This document shows, one piece after another, positions 13,761 through 22,346 of a stretch of DNA of 27,985 nucleotides (the stretch's first letter is position 1; each line of letters starts with the position of its first letter). The notes beneath the pieces were generated by a model that saw only the letters and a list, made by a program, of their open reading frames with translations, had not been told where the DNA came from and searched no databases. Made by a program: the position numbers and the translations under genes. The stretch is from LMEP-6097 sp049314535. Lineage in GTDB: Bacteria > Cyanobacteriota > Vampirovibrionia > LMEP-6097. The DNA lies in assembly GCA_049314535.1 (NCBI GenBank), contig JBMOEX010000012.1:1-27985 (forward strand). The letters run 5' to 3'.

Positions 13761-15095
13761 CTAATAAAGCTCGCCAAGTTCATCTAACTCATCTGGATCT
13801 AAACCCACTTCCTCTAATTCTTTTTGCAGTAAAGCTTCTTCATCAATTTCCACGAAGCGCTCTTCCTTAGCAGCTTGAGGAACCTGTCTCATTTGCTGTG
13901 GTGCGGGTCTTGCAGCTGGACTTTGATTAACTGAATGTTTCGGTGAAGACTGGGTAAATCCCTCAGAAGAAGAGTTTCCGATTCTATCAGATTTAATTCT
14001 GGTATTTTTAATCTTTAAACCAAACTGATTTCCTAAAACTATTAATTCACCTTTAGCTACTATCTTATTACCAGCAGCTATTAAAATAAGCTCACTATCT
14101 AAAAGAAGCCCTAGAGGAATTACTCCACCATCCTTAAGCTCCATAATTTTTTTTAAAGGTAAATTAACTGATTTAAATTGAGCAGTAAGCTCAATATTAA
14201 GGTCTGTTAAAAGATCAGTATCATCACTTAGTGAATTATTATTTTGCATACTTGGTACTTCAATATCATCATAATATAAATCTACCCATTCCTCATCATC
14301 ACGGGAAGGCAAATCAATATTTATGTATAGATTTTCAAAGTCATTTCTCTCCCACCACATCTTATCAATTGAGCTTCTCTCTAAAAAAATGATGTCATCT
14401 TCCTCTAAACTCTTTAGATCAGATAGATTAAGCTTAGTTTTACCTACCACTATATCCATAGGAACTCGAAAATCTAATTCATTAATTAGATGATTAAGAT
14501 CTACTTGATAGTCAGCGGAATCTAAATATTCTTTAGGTCTTAATCCAGGAGGAACACTTATCGCAAAATTAGCAGTATCACCATTCTCAAATTCAATTAC
14601 CCAAATTAAAAAGTCATTCGCACCAGAAGAGTTAGGATCACTAATACGCCACTGATTTTTCCAGTGTTTTTCCATTTCAAGGAAAAAACTCTCGAAAATT
14701 TTCAGCTCTAATTCACTTAATTGAGCTAAATTAAAATCTTCTTTTCTAAAACCAAGTGAATAGCGAAGTAAGTTAAAAACAAGTTTTTTACTCAGCCTGA
14801 AATGCCCGGGAGAAGCCGTATAACTATCCCATTCAGAAACTAAGCCTCTCCACTCTTCATCATTTACATTTTTACTGACGGCTATTAAACGTGATCTCGT
14901 TTTAATTCCCCAGAAAGAACTAAGAAGCTTATCTATACCATACTGAGGATAGAACCAAGAACCAGAATCTTCGGCATTAATAAACCTAGATTGATTAAAA
15001 TCAATCCCAAAGCACTCAGTGATAGATTTGGCTTTATTTGCCAGCAACATAGATTCCTTGGAGATGAAAATCGCTCCTTGTATAGACTTTCCCAT
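13761..15095 (-). CDS. FliM/FliN/SctQ-like SpoA-domain protein
   Basis: The 444-residue product carries two SpoA-like segments. The first, about 205-262, begins LDFRVPMDIVVGKTKLNLSDLKSLEEDDIIFLE. The second, about 296-366, has the FliN pattern: LTDLNIELTAQFKSVNLPLKKIMELKDGGVIPLG, then AGNKIVAKGELIVLGNQFGLKI. Residues about 96-150 contain a FliM-like helix region (LSELELKIFESFFLEMEKHW). Such proteins form the cytoplasmic C-ring or sorting platform of flagella or type III secretion systems. A tail of about 75 residues (370-444) is Pro/Gln/Glu-rich. No other flagellar or type III gene is in the window, so which system it serves is open. The SBP gene follows by 15 bp. Confidence 0.75.
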   Translation of the reverse strand: MGKSIQGAIFISKESMLLANKAKSITECFGIDFNQSRFINAEDSGSWFYPQYGIDKLLSSFWGIKTRSRLIAVSKNVNDEEWRGLVSEWDSYTASPGHFRLSKKLVFNLLRYSLGFRKEDFNLAQLSELELKIFESFFLEMEKHWKNQWRISDPNSSGANDFLIWVIEFENGDTANFAISVPPGLRPKEYLDSADYQVDLNHLINELDFRVPMDIVVGKTKLNLSDLKSLEEDDIIFLERSSIDKMWWERNDFENLYINIDLPSRDDEEWVDLYYDDIEVPSMQNNNSLSDDTDLLTDLNIELTAQFKSVNLPLKKIMELKDGGVIPLGLLLDSELILIAAGNKIVAKGELIVLGNQFGLKIKNTRIKSDRIGNSSSEGFTQSSPKHSVNQSPAARPAPQQMRQVPQAAKEERFVEIDEEALLQKELEEVGLDPDELDELGELY

Positions 15096-15184
15096 AATAA
15101 GAGTTTAATATCATAACGTTATCGGGAAATATATATTTTAAGGAAGCACGGTGAATATTATTAAAATTATTTCCAAAAATAAGA

Positions 15185-15220
15185 TGGCACTGTTGCTATT
15201 GGAGTTTGGCAATAGTGCCA
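15185..15220 (+). repeat. Short hairpin version of the dispersed repeat (36 bp)
   Basis: TGGCACTGTTGC and GGCAATAGTGCCA form a stem with one G-U-type mismatch around the core ATTGGAGTTT. It sits in the 138-bp divergent gap between the SpoA gene and the hydrolase, 13 bp before the hydrolase ATG. It is therefore not at a terminator position and may affect the hydrolase leader. Confidence 0.75.
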
Positions 15221-15233
15221 AGATTAGTTTAGG

Positions 15234-15983
15234 ATGATTTTACATTATTACGAAAGAGGCGATAGAAAGAATCACACAGTGCTTTTCATTCATGGTAGCG
15301 CTAGCGATGCTAGTGTATGGCTGAATGAATTAAACTTTATCGCATCAAGAGGCTTTCACTGTCTAGCTTTTGATTTACGTGGACATGGTGATACACAAAA
15401 TTTAATACAGCCCTCAGAGAAAGTTCGTTTAGACATAGACACACATGTACACGATACTATAGAGACATTAAAACATTTAAACATAACAGGCCCGATCACT
15501 ATCGTTACTCATAGCTTTGGTGGTTTAGTCGCTATTTATCTTGCAGAGCGTTATCCTGATTTAGTAAGCAGGCTAGTTTTAATCTGCTTGCCAGCTAAAT
15601 TAATTTTACCGATTAAATTTTTTCTTGGAGCACTGCTGGGTAAGCCACTTTATTTTATTCAAGCTCATTTAGATTTTTTTAAAAAGACTCCTTTAAGACC
15701 ACGCTATAAATCTTCGATAACTACTGATGCTCAAGTACTCAGAGAAATATTTAAGCATGTTAAAAGCTGGAATTCCTTTAAAAAAGTACCTCGCCTAAAA
15801 CAAAAAATATTTTTTGCAGCAGGTAGATTCGATTTCGTTTCACCAGCACATCTAATATATGCTCTTCATGAAAAAACTAAAAATTCAAATTTTGAATTGT
15901 TTAAGTGGTCATCGCATGCTTTAATGGAGGATGAACCAGTGAAATTTCAAGAGTGGTTATATTTCTGCCTCTCTAAGCAATAA
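15234..15983 (+). CDS. Alpha/beta hydrolase fold protein
   Basis: The 249-residue protein has the canonical fold. LFIHGSASDASVW (17-29) holds the oxyanion-hole HG, FDLRGHGDT (46-54) follows, and VTHSFGGLVAI (91-101) contains the nucleophile Ser94. GRFDFVSP gives the acid Asp200, and SSHALMEDEP gives His228. All three triad residues are present, so activity is expected; the substrate cannot be read from sequence. There is no signal peptide, so it should be cytoplasmic. A short repeat hairpin ends 13 bp upstream of its ATG. The large pilin-like gene starts 17 bp after its stop, suggesting cotranscription, though the two functions need not be related. Confidence 0.88.
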   Translation: MILHYYERGDRKNHTVLFIHGSASDASVWLNELNFIASRGFHCLAFDLRGHGDTQNLIQPSEKVRLDIDTHVHDTIETLKHLNITGPITIVTHSFGGLVAIYLAERYPDLVSRLVLICLPAKLILPIKFFLGALLGKPLYFIQAHLDFFKKTPLRPRYKSSITTDAQVLREIFKHVKSWNSFKKVPRLKQKIFFAAGRFDFVSPAHLIYALHEKTKNSNFELFKWSSHALMEDEPVKFQEWLYFCLSKQ

Positions 15984-16000
15984 AGGCGTTTTACGAAATA

Positions 16001-18628
16001 GTGCGCAGACTAGATCAAGGATTTACTCTTAGTTATGCTCTTTTTGTAGCTATATTTTTTGCTGCTCTTTTTTCAGTTCTTTATTATTTCGGTAAGCGTA
16101 ATAATGAGTTTAGTGTAAAATCACTTTACTCCCTTCAAGCCAAATACCTCGCTGAGTCAGCCAACCAAAGAGCTTTAGCGATGCTCAACACTCGCACATT
16201 ACCAGATTCAGATGTACTTGATGAATCTGGAGATAGTGACGACGAGGATTTCGATGATGAGAATCAAAGTCCTGCAAGCAATGATGAAGAGGAAGACGAA
16301 GACGAGGAAGAGGATTTACAAGATTCAGTCCTAGAAATTCAGCCACGTTATTTAAATTATTTCGATGATGAATTATTTTTTGTAAACATCCAAGCTGGAG
16401 ACATCATTAACCAAGACCGCTACAATGAATTGCTTGCCGAGGATAAAGCAGAGAGAGCGAACCTTCCCCAATCAACACCAGGAATAGCTCCTACTCCTGG
16501 TATTGAAGAATTATATTTACCGTTACCAGAAGTTAATATTCAGTATTTAGGTATTATAAAAATCCCTAAATATTCTCATTTCAAACCTGGTCTGAAAATT
16601 AAAATCGCAGATAAAGTTAAAGTAAATCTCAAACAAAAAAATATTCTTCAAGAATACTTTGGTGGACCAGATCTGGATTTTTCTCTTAAATCTAAACCTA
16701 TCTTAAGATCCATTAATCCAAACTATGCTTATGCAAGTGAAATCGTGGATATACAGCTAGATGGAGAGAATTTAGATCTTGATTCAGCTAAATTTACCAC
16801 TCCCGATCTTGAAATAGTGAAAAAAGCTCAATCAGCCTATTCTTTAACCTTAGCTATTAATGAAAAAGCTAAACCTGGAACCTATAATTTAAATCTCGCT
16901 GGTAAAAAAAGTAACTTTTACGTGCTTCCAGATAAAAGTTCACAGCATGATGCCCCACAGATTTACGACATTTATGCTCAGGGTGAAAACAAACAGTTAT
17001 CTCAATTAGTTGAAATTTATGATAACGATAAATTAAATTCTGTAAAAATTAAAGGCAAAAATCTTAGCCATGATGGTGAAGCGCCGATTATTGCTTCAGA
17101 AGCAAGTGGTCTCCAATTCGACATTTTAAGCTTTACTGATACTGAAATTCTATTGAATCTTAATGCAAAAAACCTACCATTAAATAACCCTTTTACTATT
17201 AGTATCTTTAATAAAGGTGGTCAAAGTAATTCTTGGGCAATAAATGTAAAAGCAAAACCTAATAACGAAAATGATCTTGAGCCCCAAACTGGAATCTTCT
17301 CAACTCAATTAACTTTATTACAAGCAAATTCTCTCTCTAATTTACCTTGGGCTTTCGACCCAGATTTTGAAGATGACGAACAGGCTGGAAGACCAGATAA
17401 CCCTGATAAAAATGCTCAACCTAATGCAGCTGGCAGCCCTACCGTAAAAAGAACTTTCAATTTAATTAACTCGGATCTAGAAACTGTATGGCTTCTAGAA
17501 TCTATCGCTACAGTAAATGGCATTACTTATAGGGAATCTGCGATAGTAAGACGTACTGTTCCTCAGATATCAGCAGCTTTAACTGCAAATACAGAGGTAG
17601 ATTTCAGTTCTAAAGATTTTAAAATTAAAGGTTTAGAATCAGCATCTGCAATCCTGCAGGACTCCATCGTCAAAGGAGATAGCTTCATTGAATTTAGAGA
17701 TGAATTTAGTTTAAATAACAAAGATGAAGAGGAAGAAGATGATGAGACAAAGATTAAATTAGATGGCTCAGCTGTAGTTGAAAGCTTTGACTTGCAGGGT
17801 GTTACATCTTTTAGCGGAACAAGATTATTACAGAATTTTAAAAAATCTTCTTTCGTTTCTATCATCAGCTCTGGATCTTTTGAGACCCTGACAGACTTTG
17901 CGTACGTTAAAGAAGTGAATGGTAATGTTATTTCTTTAGAGCCACCTGGTTTTAAACAGCCACATTTTATTCGAGATCGTTTCGTACAGTTCACTCCAGC
18001 TGTCATTAGCACTGAAGCTATATCTGAGCAAGATGCTGAATTGCATTTAACACCTAATTATTCCTGGCTAAGTCTTGAGAATATAAATGGCTTTCAGAAG
18101 CTCACTAATATTGTGTTTGCAGATATACCATTTTTAAATTACTTTAAAAGAAACTCCAAAGATCAAAGCCCTGGTGGTTATATTGCAAAGATAACCGGGT
18201 TTGCTAAAAAACAATTGGAAGAATACTTTGATCCTAATGAATTTTTTGGTCTCAATATTATTAACGGCAGCAGATCTTTTTCTAGCAGTTCTCCCCTAAC
18301 CGGACAAGGGATATTAATTATTGATACCACTGAAGCTGGGCGCAACCCTCAGGGCGGAAAGGTAAAAATTTCTGGAGATACTAAAAAGGCTGTAAGTAAA
18401 TTTAGAGGTCTGATTTATATTATTGGTGAGCTAGAAATTAGCGGCAATTTTGAAATGACTGGGGCGATAATTGTTAAATCACCTAACAATGGTTCTAGCA
18501 TTCAAATAAATGCTGAAGGTTTTATTGAATATAATTTAAAAGAGATTCAGAAAACTATTTTTGATCTGCCTTTCGTGGTGCAGACTGGTACTAAAAAAAT
18601 TACAAAACTTCGGGAGCATAAATTTTAG
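16001..18628 (+). CDS. Large GspK/PilX-like prepilin protein with IPT/TIG-like domains
   Basis: The 875-residue protein begins MRRLDQG-FTLSYALFVAIFF, a short prepilin leader with Gly7 before Phe-Thr-Leu and a single hydrophobic helix (8-30). Position +5 is Tyr rather than Glu, as in GspK-type minor pseudopilins. The helix continues to AKYLAESANQRALAML, as in PilX/GspK. Residues 68-108 are strongly acidic (Asp/Glu run). Two segments look like IPT/TIG beta-sandwich repeats (about 230-308 and 315-415). A second acidic run occurs near 578-590. Start is GTG at 16001; no better start precedes the leader. The minor pilin gene overlaps its last base. It is far longer than ordinary GspK, so it may carry an adhesive or surface function at a pilus tip. 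Confidence 0.72.
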   Translation: MRRLDQGFTLSYALFVAIFFAALFSVLYYFGKRNNEFSVKSLYSLQAKYLAESANQRALAMLNTRTLPDSDVLDESGDSDDEDFDDENQSPASNDEEEDEDEEEDLQDSVLEIQPRYLNYFDDELFFVNIQAGDIINQDRYNELLAEDKAERANLPQSTPGIAPTPGIEELYLPLPEVNIQYLGIIKIPKYSHFKPGLKIKIADKVKVNLKQKNILQEYFGGPDLDFSLKSKPILRSINPNYAYASEIVDIQLDGENLDLDSAKFTTPDLEIVKKAQSAYSLTLAINEKAKPGTYNLNLAGKKSNFYVLPDKSSQHDAPQIYDIYAQGENKQLSQLVEIYDNDKLNSVKIKGKNLSHDGEAPIIASEASGLQFDILSFTDTEILLNLNAKNLPLNNPFTISIFNKGGQSNSWAINVKAKPNNENDLEPQTGIFSTQLTLLQANSLSNLPWAFDPDFEDDEQAGRPDNPDKNAQPNAAGSPTVKRTFNLINSDLETVWLLESIATVNGITYRESAIVRRTVPQISAALTANTEVDFSSKDFKIKGLESASAILQDSIVKGDSFIEFRDEFSLNNKDEEEEDDETKIKLDGSAVVESFDLQGVTSFSGTRLLQNFKKSSFVSIISSGSFETLTDFAYVKEVNGNVISLEPPGFKQPHFIRDRFVQFTPAVISTEAISEQDAELHLTPNYSWLSLENINGFQKLTNIVFADIPFLNYFKRNSKDQSPGGYIAKITGFAKKQLEEYFDPNEFFGLNIINGSRSFSSSSPLTGQGILIIDTTEAGRNPQGGKVKISGDTKKAVSKFRGLIYIIGELEISGNFEMTGAIIVKSPNNGSSIQINAEGFIEYNLKEIQKTIFDLPFVVQTGTKKITKLREHKF

Positions 18629-19155
18629 TGAAATCAGTGATGGGAGATAGAATTATTATCAAGCATGCAGAAAATGGAGATAGCGAGCAATCCCAGAATG
18701 GAGTTAGGCTGCGATTTTCAAGAGAGAATGCTGGAGTGACTCTTGCGGAATTATTAGTCTCACTGATAGTTATTACTGTAGTTATCTACGCGATTATAAA
18801 CTTTTTCTCGCTGAATCTTTTTCAAAATACAAAGGAATTAAAAAGGTCGAAACTTTATTATAAAGCGATGACTAAAATGGAAGAGTTAATCTCTAAAGAT
18901 TATTCCTCTATTGACTTAGAAAGTTTTTATTCGCCATTAAACAGTATTAAATTTATAGAAGACGATAAATTTTTAGTTAAAGTTCAAATAGAATCTATAG
19001 ACCCTCTAACGAATCTTCCCACAGACCCTTACCCGATTAAATTAAGTGAAGATCCTATGCTGAAAAAAATAACAGTTAGTGTCGCGAATTTAGATGATTA
19101 TGATGAAAAAAGGCTTCCAGCTCAGGTAAATTTAGTAAGATTCATATCCCCTTAA
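18628..19155 (+). CDS. Type IV minor pilin / pseudopilin with unusually long leader
   Basis: The 175-residue protein has the prepilin signature ENAGVTLAELLVSLIVITVVIY: Gly36 at the cleavage site and Glu at +5 of the mature protein, followed by a membrane helix (about 37-62). Prepilin peptidase would cut after Gly36. The leader is about 36 residues, longer than most, and residues 13-23 (HAENGDSEQSQ) are encoded by a copy of the dispersed repeat, so the extra length appears repeat-derived. The GTG start shares one base with the upstream stop (TAGTG). Internal starts are possible (ATG at 18640), but those would also include the repeat. The mature part resembles PilV/GspI-J minor subunits in layout. 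Confidence 0.78.
   Translation: MKSVMGDRIIIKHAENGDSEQSQNGVRLRFSRENAGVTLAELLVSLIVITVVIYAIINFFSLNLFQNTKELKRSKLYYKAMTKMEELISKDYSSIDLESFYSPLNSIKFIEDDKFLVKVQIESIDPLTNLPTDPYPIKLSEDPMLKKITVSVANLDDYDEKRLPAQVNLVRFISP
18667..18694 (+). repeat. In-frame repeat copy in the pilin leader
   Basis: The 28 bp from GCAGAAAATGGAG to AGCGAGCAATCCC match the repeat core and right end at 23 of 28 positions without gaps. They are read in the same codon phase as in mnmE and murT (AENGDSEQS against AEIGVCEQC). Confidence 0.6.
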
Positions 19156-19228
19156 AGATAGTCAAAAATTGGGGTATTCTGCTATTATATTGTATATACA
19201 TTAACTGGGATTATTAGTAAAGGACTTA

Positions 19229-20212
19229 TTGATAAAGAACTTATTATCTCTTCTTCCTATGCCTACTGCTCATGGCAGTTCTTATGCACACGCACACGCA
19301 TCAACACATCTTGATAGTCTTGGAGATCCACAGCGCGATTCAAGAGGCGCTGGAGAAGCTTTATCACGCATAGTAAAAGATATGCCTTTTATGGCTCCAT
19401 TAAGACAGCCTTTAGCTCTTTTCATTCGTCAACTTCATTTTCCGATTTTGAAACCATTTGAAACTTTAGATTTTGTGACAAATCATATGTTTTCACAATT
19501 AGCACCAGGTTTTGCTGATAAAACATATGCATTGCTTTATAAAGTGCTTCCAACTGGACTTATTTCTAAACTTACTGACAAAATCGGTGGTGGTGGTGGT
19601 GGTGTTTCAAAGTTGCTAATAGCTGGTTTAGGTAAAGTTGGTATTAACACTAACGACGACAACATAAAGGCTTTAATTAATGAGCTCGGAAAAGGTCTTG
19701 GTGATATTTACAATCCTAAATTTTTAAATCAATTCGGCAATTTCTTTACTGATGCTTTACGAAACGGAAACGTGGCTTACCTGGAACTAGCTGATCGTTT
19801 AACCACAAGAGCCTTAGATAATGTCGGCGAAACTGTAGCTCAGGCTTTATCTGCGATCGGCGGCACTGCTCAAGCAGCAGTTGCAGGAGCTATCAAGGAT
19901 ACTCCTCAGAAAACAGCTACCAATATTCAAAATGGAGCTGATGTGGCTACCGAAAAAATAAAAAACACTCAAAAAGCAATACATACTCAGAAACAGGCAG
20001 ATAGTAAACAGGTTTTAGAGAAAGGTCAGCCAATAACAAGCCCAGCAACTCAAAATCTTCCTACTAAAACACCAACACAAGGCAAAAAAACACAGAGTCC
20101 TAATAATAATCCAAAACCTGGATTATTCTCAAATTTATTAACCAGTGGCAGTAATATTCTTAAAAACATCACTGGCATATTTTCCCCTAAACCTACTCCA
20201 GCTGCCGCATAA
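19229..20212 (+). CDS. Hypothetical protein, 327 residues, low-complexity C terminus
   Basis: I do not recognise this protein. TTG at 19229 is preceded by AAAGGA; an internal ATG at 19259 is an alternative. Residues 1-45 contain His/Ala/Ser-rich sequence (SSYAHAHASTH). Residues about 45-215 look globular and Ala/Leu-rich, with a run of six glycines (about 120-125) encoded by six GGT triplets at 19586-19603 that could vary in number. Residues about 220-327 are Gln/Thr/Pro/Lys-rich and probably disordered. No signal peptide or clear membrane span is seen. It is the last plus-strand gene before the convergent clpX, separated by the repeat hairpin at 20223-20268. A surface or secreted role would fit composition but is not shown. 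Confidence 0.65.
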   Translation: MIKNLLSLLPMPTAHGSSYAHAHASTHLDSLGDPQRDSRGAGEALSRIVKDMPFMAPLRQPLALFIRQLHFPILKPFETLDFVTNHMFSQLAPGFADKTYALLYKVLPTGLISKLTDKIGGGGGGVSKLLIAGLGKVGINTNDDNIKALINELGKGLGDIYNPKFLNQFGNFFTDALRNGNVAYLELADRLTTRALDNVGETVAQALSAIGGTAQAAVAGAIKDTPQKTATNIQNGADVATEKIKNTQKAIHTQKQADSKQVLEKGQPITSPATQNLPTKTPTQGKKTQSPNNNPKPGLFSNLLTSGSNILKNITGIFSPKPTPAAA

Positions 20213-20222
20213 TAATTTTCAA

Positions 20223-20268
20223 GATCACCGCACGATGAAAACGCAGAAAATGGAGTGGTGCAGTGGTC
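20223..20268 (+). repeat. Short hairpin version of the repeat between convergent genes (46 bp)
   Basis: GATCACCGCAC (20223-20233) and GTGCAGTGGTC (20258-20268) pair at 9 of 11 positions. They enclose the repeat core GAAAACGCAGAAAATGGAGT. The hairpin lies 10 bp after the 327-residue gene and 3 bp before the clpX stop, so it could end transcription from both sides. The arms differ in sequence from those of other copies but still pair. Confidence 0.7.
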
Positions 20269-20271
20269 TCA

Positions 20272-21588
20272 TCAAGCCGTAGCAGCTTTCTTAATACTCA
20301 AATCAGTTACAGTAGCTAATTTCAAGTTCTCTACCATATCTTCAGTGATAGTCACTTTCTGCAAGCCTTCTAATGACGGGGCTTCAAACATTATATCTTT
20401 CATTATCTCTTCGATAATACTTCTCAGAGCCCTAGCACCCATTTTACGCTTCTGGGCTTTCTTCGCGATCTTCTCTATGGCTTCATCTGTGAATTCCAGT
20501 TCTATACCATCAAACTCTAATAACTTCTGATACTGCTTAACTAAAGAGTTTCTCGGTTTATTTAAAATCAGCTTTAAAGTCTCAGTATCAGGTGCATCTA
20601 AGCTCGCTATAACAGGTACTCTACCTACGAATTCTGGAATAATACCAAAATGCACTAAATCTTCAGGCTCTGTATATTTAAAAGCTTCTGAAAGCCTTTT
20701 ATTACGCTGATCTTCATCTAAACTCTCTGCACCAAAACCAACAGAAATATTAGATTTCTGTCTTCTTTTTTCTACAATCTGCTCTAATCCTACAAAAGCA
20801 CCACCGCAGATAAATAAAATATTATGAGTATCAACTTCTATCATCTCAGCATGCGGATGTTTTCTGTTTCCTTGAGCTGGAATACTCGCTTTAGTACCCT
20901 CTATAAGCTTCAATAATGCCTGCTGAACCCCTTCTCCAGAAACATCTCTAGTGATAGAAGGATTTTCTGATTTACGAGAAATTTTATCTATCTCATCTAT
21001 ATAAATAATGCCCATCTCTGCTTTAGCTAAGTCATTACCAGCATTTTGGTAAAGCCTCTGTAACATATTCTCAGCATCATCGCCCACATAACCAGATTCA
21101 GTAATAGTCGTCGCATCTGCCATAGCGAAAGGAACTTTTAGAAAATTAGCTAAAGTTTCCACGATGTAAGTTTTACCGCTCCCAGTAGGGCCAAGAAGCA
21201 GTATATTAGATTTATTTATAGTAATAGAATCATTAGGAGCAGCTCCCTTATTATGATTTATACGTTTATAGTGATTATAAACCGCTACAGATAAGGTTTT
21301 CTTCGCTAAATCGTTACCGATAACGTATTCATCTAAATATTCTTTAATTTCTTTAGGCTTAGGCAGTTTATGAGGATCTAATCCTATTACCGAAGTATTC
21401 TCTAAAACAGTCGCAGCGACAGCAACAGTATCAGATACTTCTATAATACCCTCATCTTTCAGAATCTCAAGACAAAGACTTATACATTCATCACAGATAT
21501 AAATACCTGGGCCTGCTATAAGCTTTTTAACCTGATCCTGACTCTTTCCACAGAAGGAACACTTCAACAATCCATTAGTTTTAGACAT
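20272..21588 (-). CDS. clpX: ClpX, ATP-dependent unfoldase of the ClpXP protease
   Basis: ClpX unfolds substrates and feeds them to ClpP. The 438-residue protein has the N-terminal zinc-binding domain (Cys10, Cys13, Cys32, Cys35), Walker A GPTGSGKT at 133-140, the GYVGDDAENML pore-loop region at 166-176, Walker B IIYIDEIDKIS at 194-204, the IGF-loop region (NISVGFGAES) and a C-terminal AAA+ lid domain. The length and motifs are complete. clpP lies 17 bp upstream on the same strand, the usual clpP-clpX order, so the pair is probably one operon. The gene ends beside a repeat hairpin shared with the convergent gene. Confidence 0.97.
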   Translation of the reverse strand: MSKTNGLLKCSFCGKSQDQVKKLIAGPGIYICDECISLCLEILKDEGIIEVSDTVAVAATVLENTSVIGLDPHKLPKPKEIKEYLDEYVIGNDLAKKTLSVAVYNHYKRINHNKGAAPNDSITINKSNILLLGPTGSGKTYIVETLANFLKVPFAMADATTITESGYVGDDAENMLQRLYQNAGNDLAKAEMGIIYIDEIDKISRKSENPSITRDVSGEGVQQALLKLIEGTKASIPAQGNRKHPHAEMIEVDTHNILFICGGAFVGLEQIVEKRRQKSNISVGFGAESLDEDQRNKRLSEAFKYTEPEDLVHFGIIPEFVGRVPVIASLDAPDTETLKLILNKPRNSLVKQYQKLLEFDGIELEFTDEAIEKIAKKAQKRKMGARALRSIIEEIMKDIMFEAPSLEGLQKVTITEDMVENLKLATVTDLSIKKAATA

Positions 21589-21605
21589 TAAGAATTACTC
21601 AGAAA

Positions 21606-22322
21606 TTAGTTTTCTGGATTAATATTAGCAGGTTTCTTAGCTACTACTCTATCCACTAGACCATATTCCTTAGCCTCTTCAGCAGCCATTATATAATCCC
21701 TATCAGTATCTTTAGTAACCTTCTCAATATCCTGATTACAATTAGCGGCAAGAATCTCATTCAACATTTTCTTCATTCTTAAGATCTCATCGGCTTGAAT
21801 TTTAATATCAGAAGCCTGTCCCTGAGCACCGCCTAAAGGCTGATGAATTAAAACTCTAGAATGAGGCAAAGCCATTCTCTTACCTTTAGTACCAGAGCTT
21901 AAAAGAAAAGCACCCATACTTGCACACTGTCCCATACAGAAAGTCGCTACATCTGGACCTATATGCTGCATGGTGTCATACATAGCAAGTCCAGCGGTAA
22001 CAGAACCACCTGGGCTATTTATATACATATAAACATCTTTACTAGAGTCTTCTGAATCTAGTAGTAATAACTGTCCAACAAAAATACTTGCAACAATATC
22101 ATTCACTTCAGAAGTTAAAAATACTATTCTTTCTCTAAGTAATCTAGAAAAAAGATCAAAACTTCTTTCACCTCTTGGTGTGTTTTCTATAACGCTTGGC
22201 ACATAATTAGAGATACTGGAATAAGACATTCCTTGAAGATCTAAAGGGTTAATTAGACCATGTGTATTACAGATACTTCTAATATCTGCTTTAGTTTCAC
22301 GTTTTATACTTTGATAATCCAT
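21606..22322 (-). CDS. clpP: ClpP, proteolytic subunit of the Clp protease
   Basis: ClpP is the serine peptidase that degrades proteins delivered by ClpX. The triad residues are visible: Ser135 in GQCASMGAFLL, His160 in HSRVLIHQPLGG, and an Asp in DTDRDYIM near 205-209; spacing matches other ClpP. The IENTPRGERSFDLFSRLLRERIVFL block is canonical. The 238-residue reading from ATG 22322 has about 31 extra N-terminal residues. Starting at Met32 (22229) would give a normal ~207-residue protein and would leave 117 bp, rather than 24 bp, to the divergent gene. Neither start has a clear ribosome-binding site; a TAGATT box seven bases before 22322 favours the longer form if messages here are leaderless. 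Confidence 0.95.
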   Translation of the reverse strand: MDYQSIKRETKADIRSICNTHGLINPLDLQGMSYSSISNYVPSVIENTPRGERSFDLFSRLLRERIVFLTSEVNDIVASIFVGQLLLLDSEDSSKDVYMYINSPGGSVTAGLAMYDTMQHIGPDVATFCMGQCASMGAFLLSSGTKGKRMALPHSRVLIHQPLGGAQGQASDIKIQADEILRMKKMLNEILAANCNQDIEKVTKDTDRDYIMAAEEAKEYGLVDRVVAKKPANINPEN

Positions 22323-22346
22323 AATAAAAAATCTACCACGGAATAG

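Noticed and set aside
16208..16325. The acidic Asp/Glu run in the large pilin-like protein, which resembles the HEDHEDDE part of the repeat peptide.
   Set aside because: The DNA does not align with the repeat; it is simple acidic low complexity.
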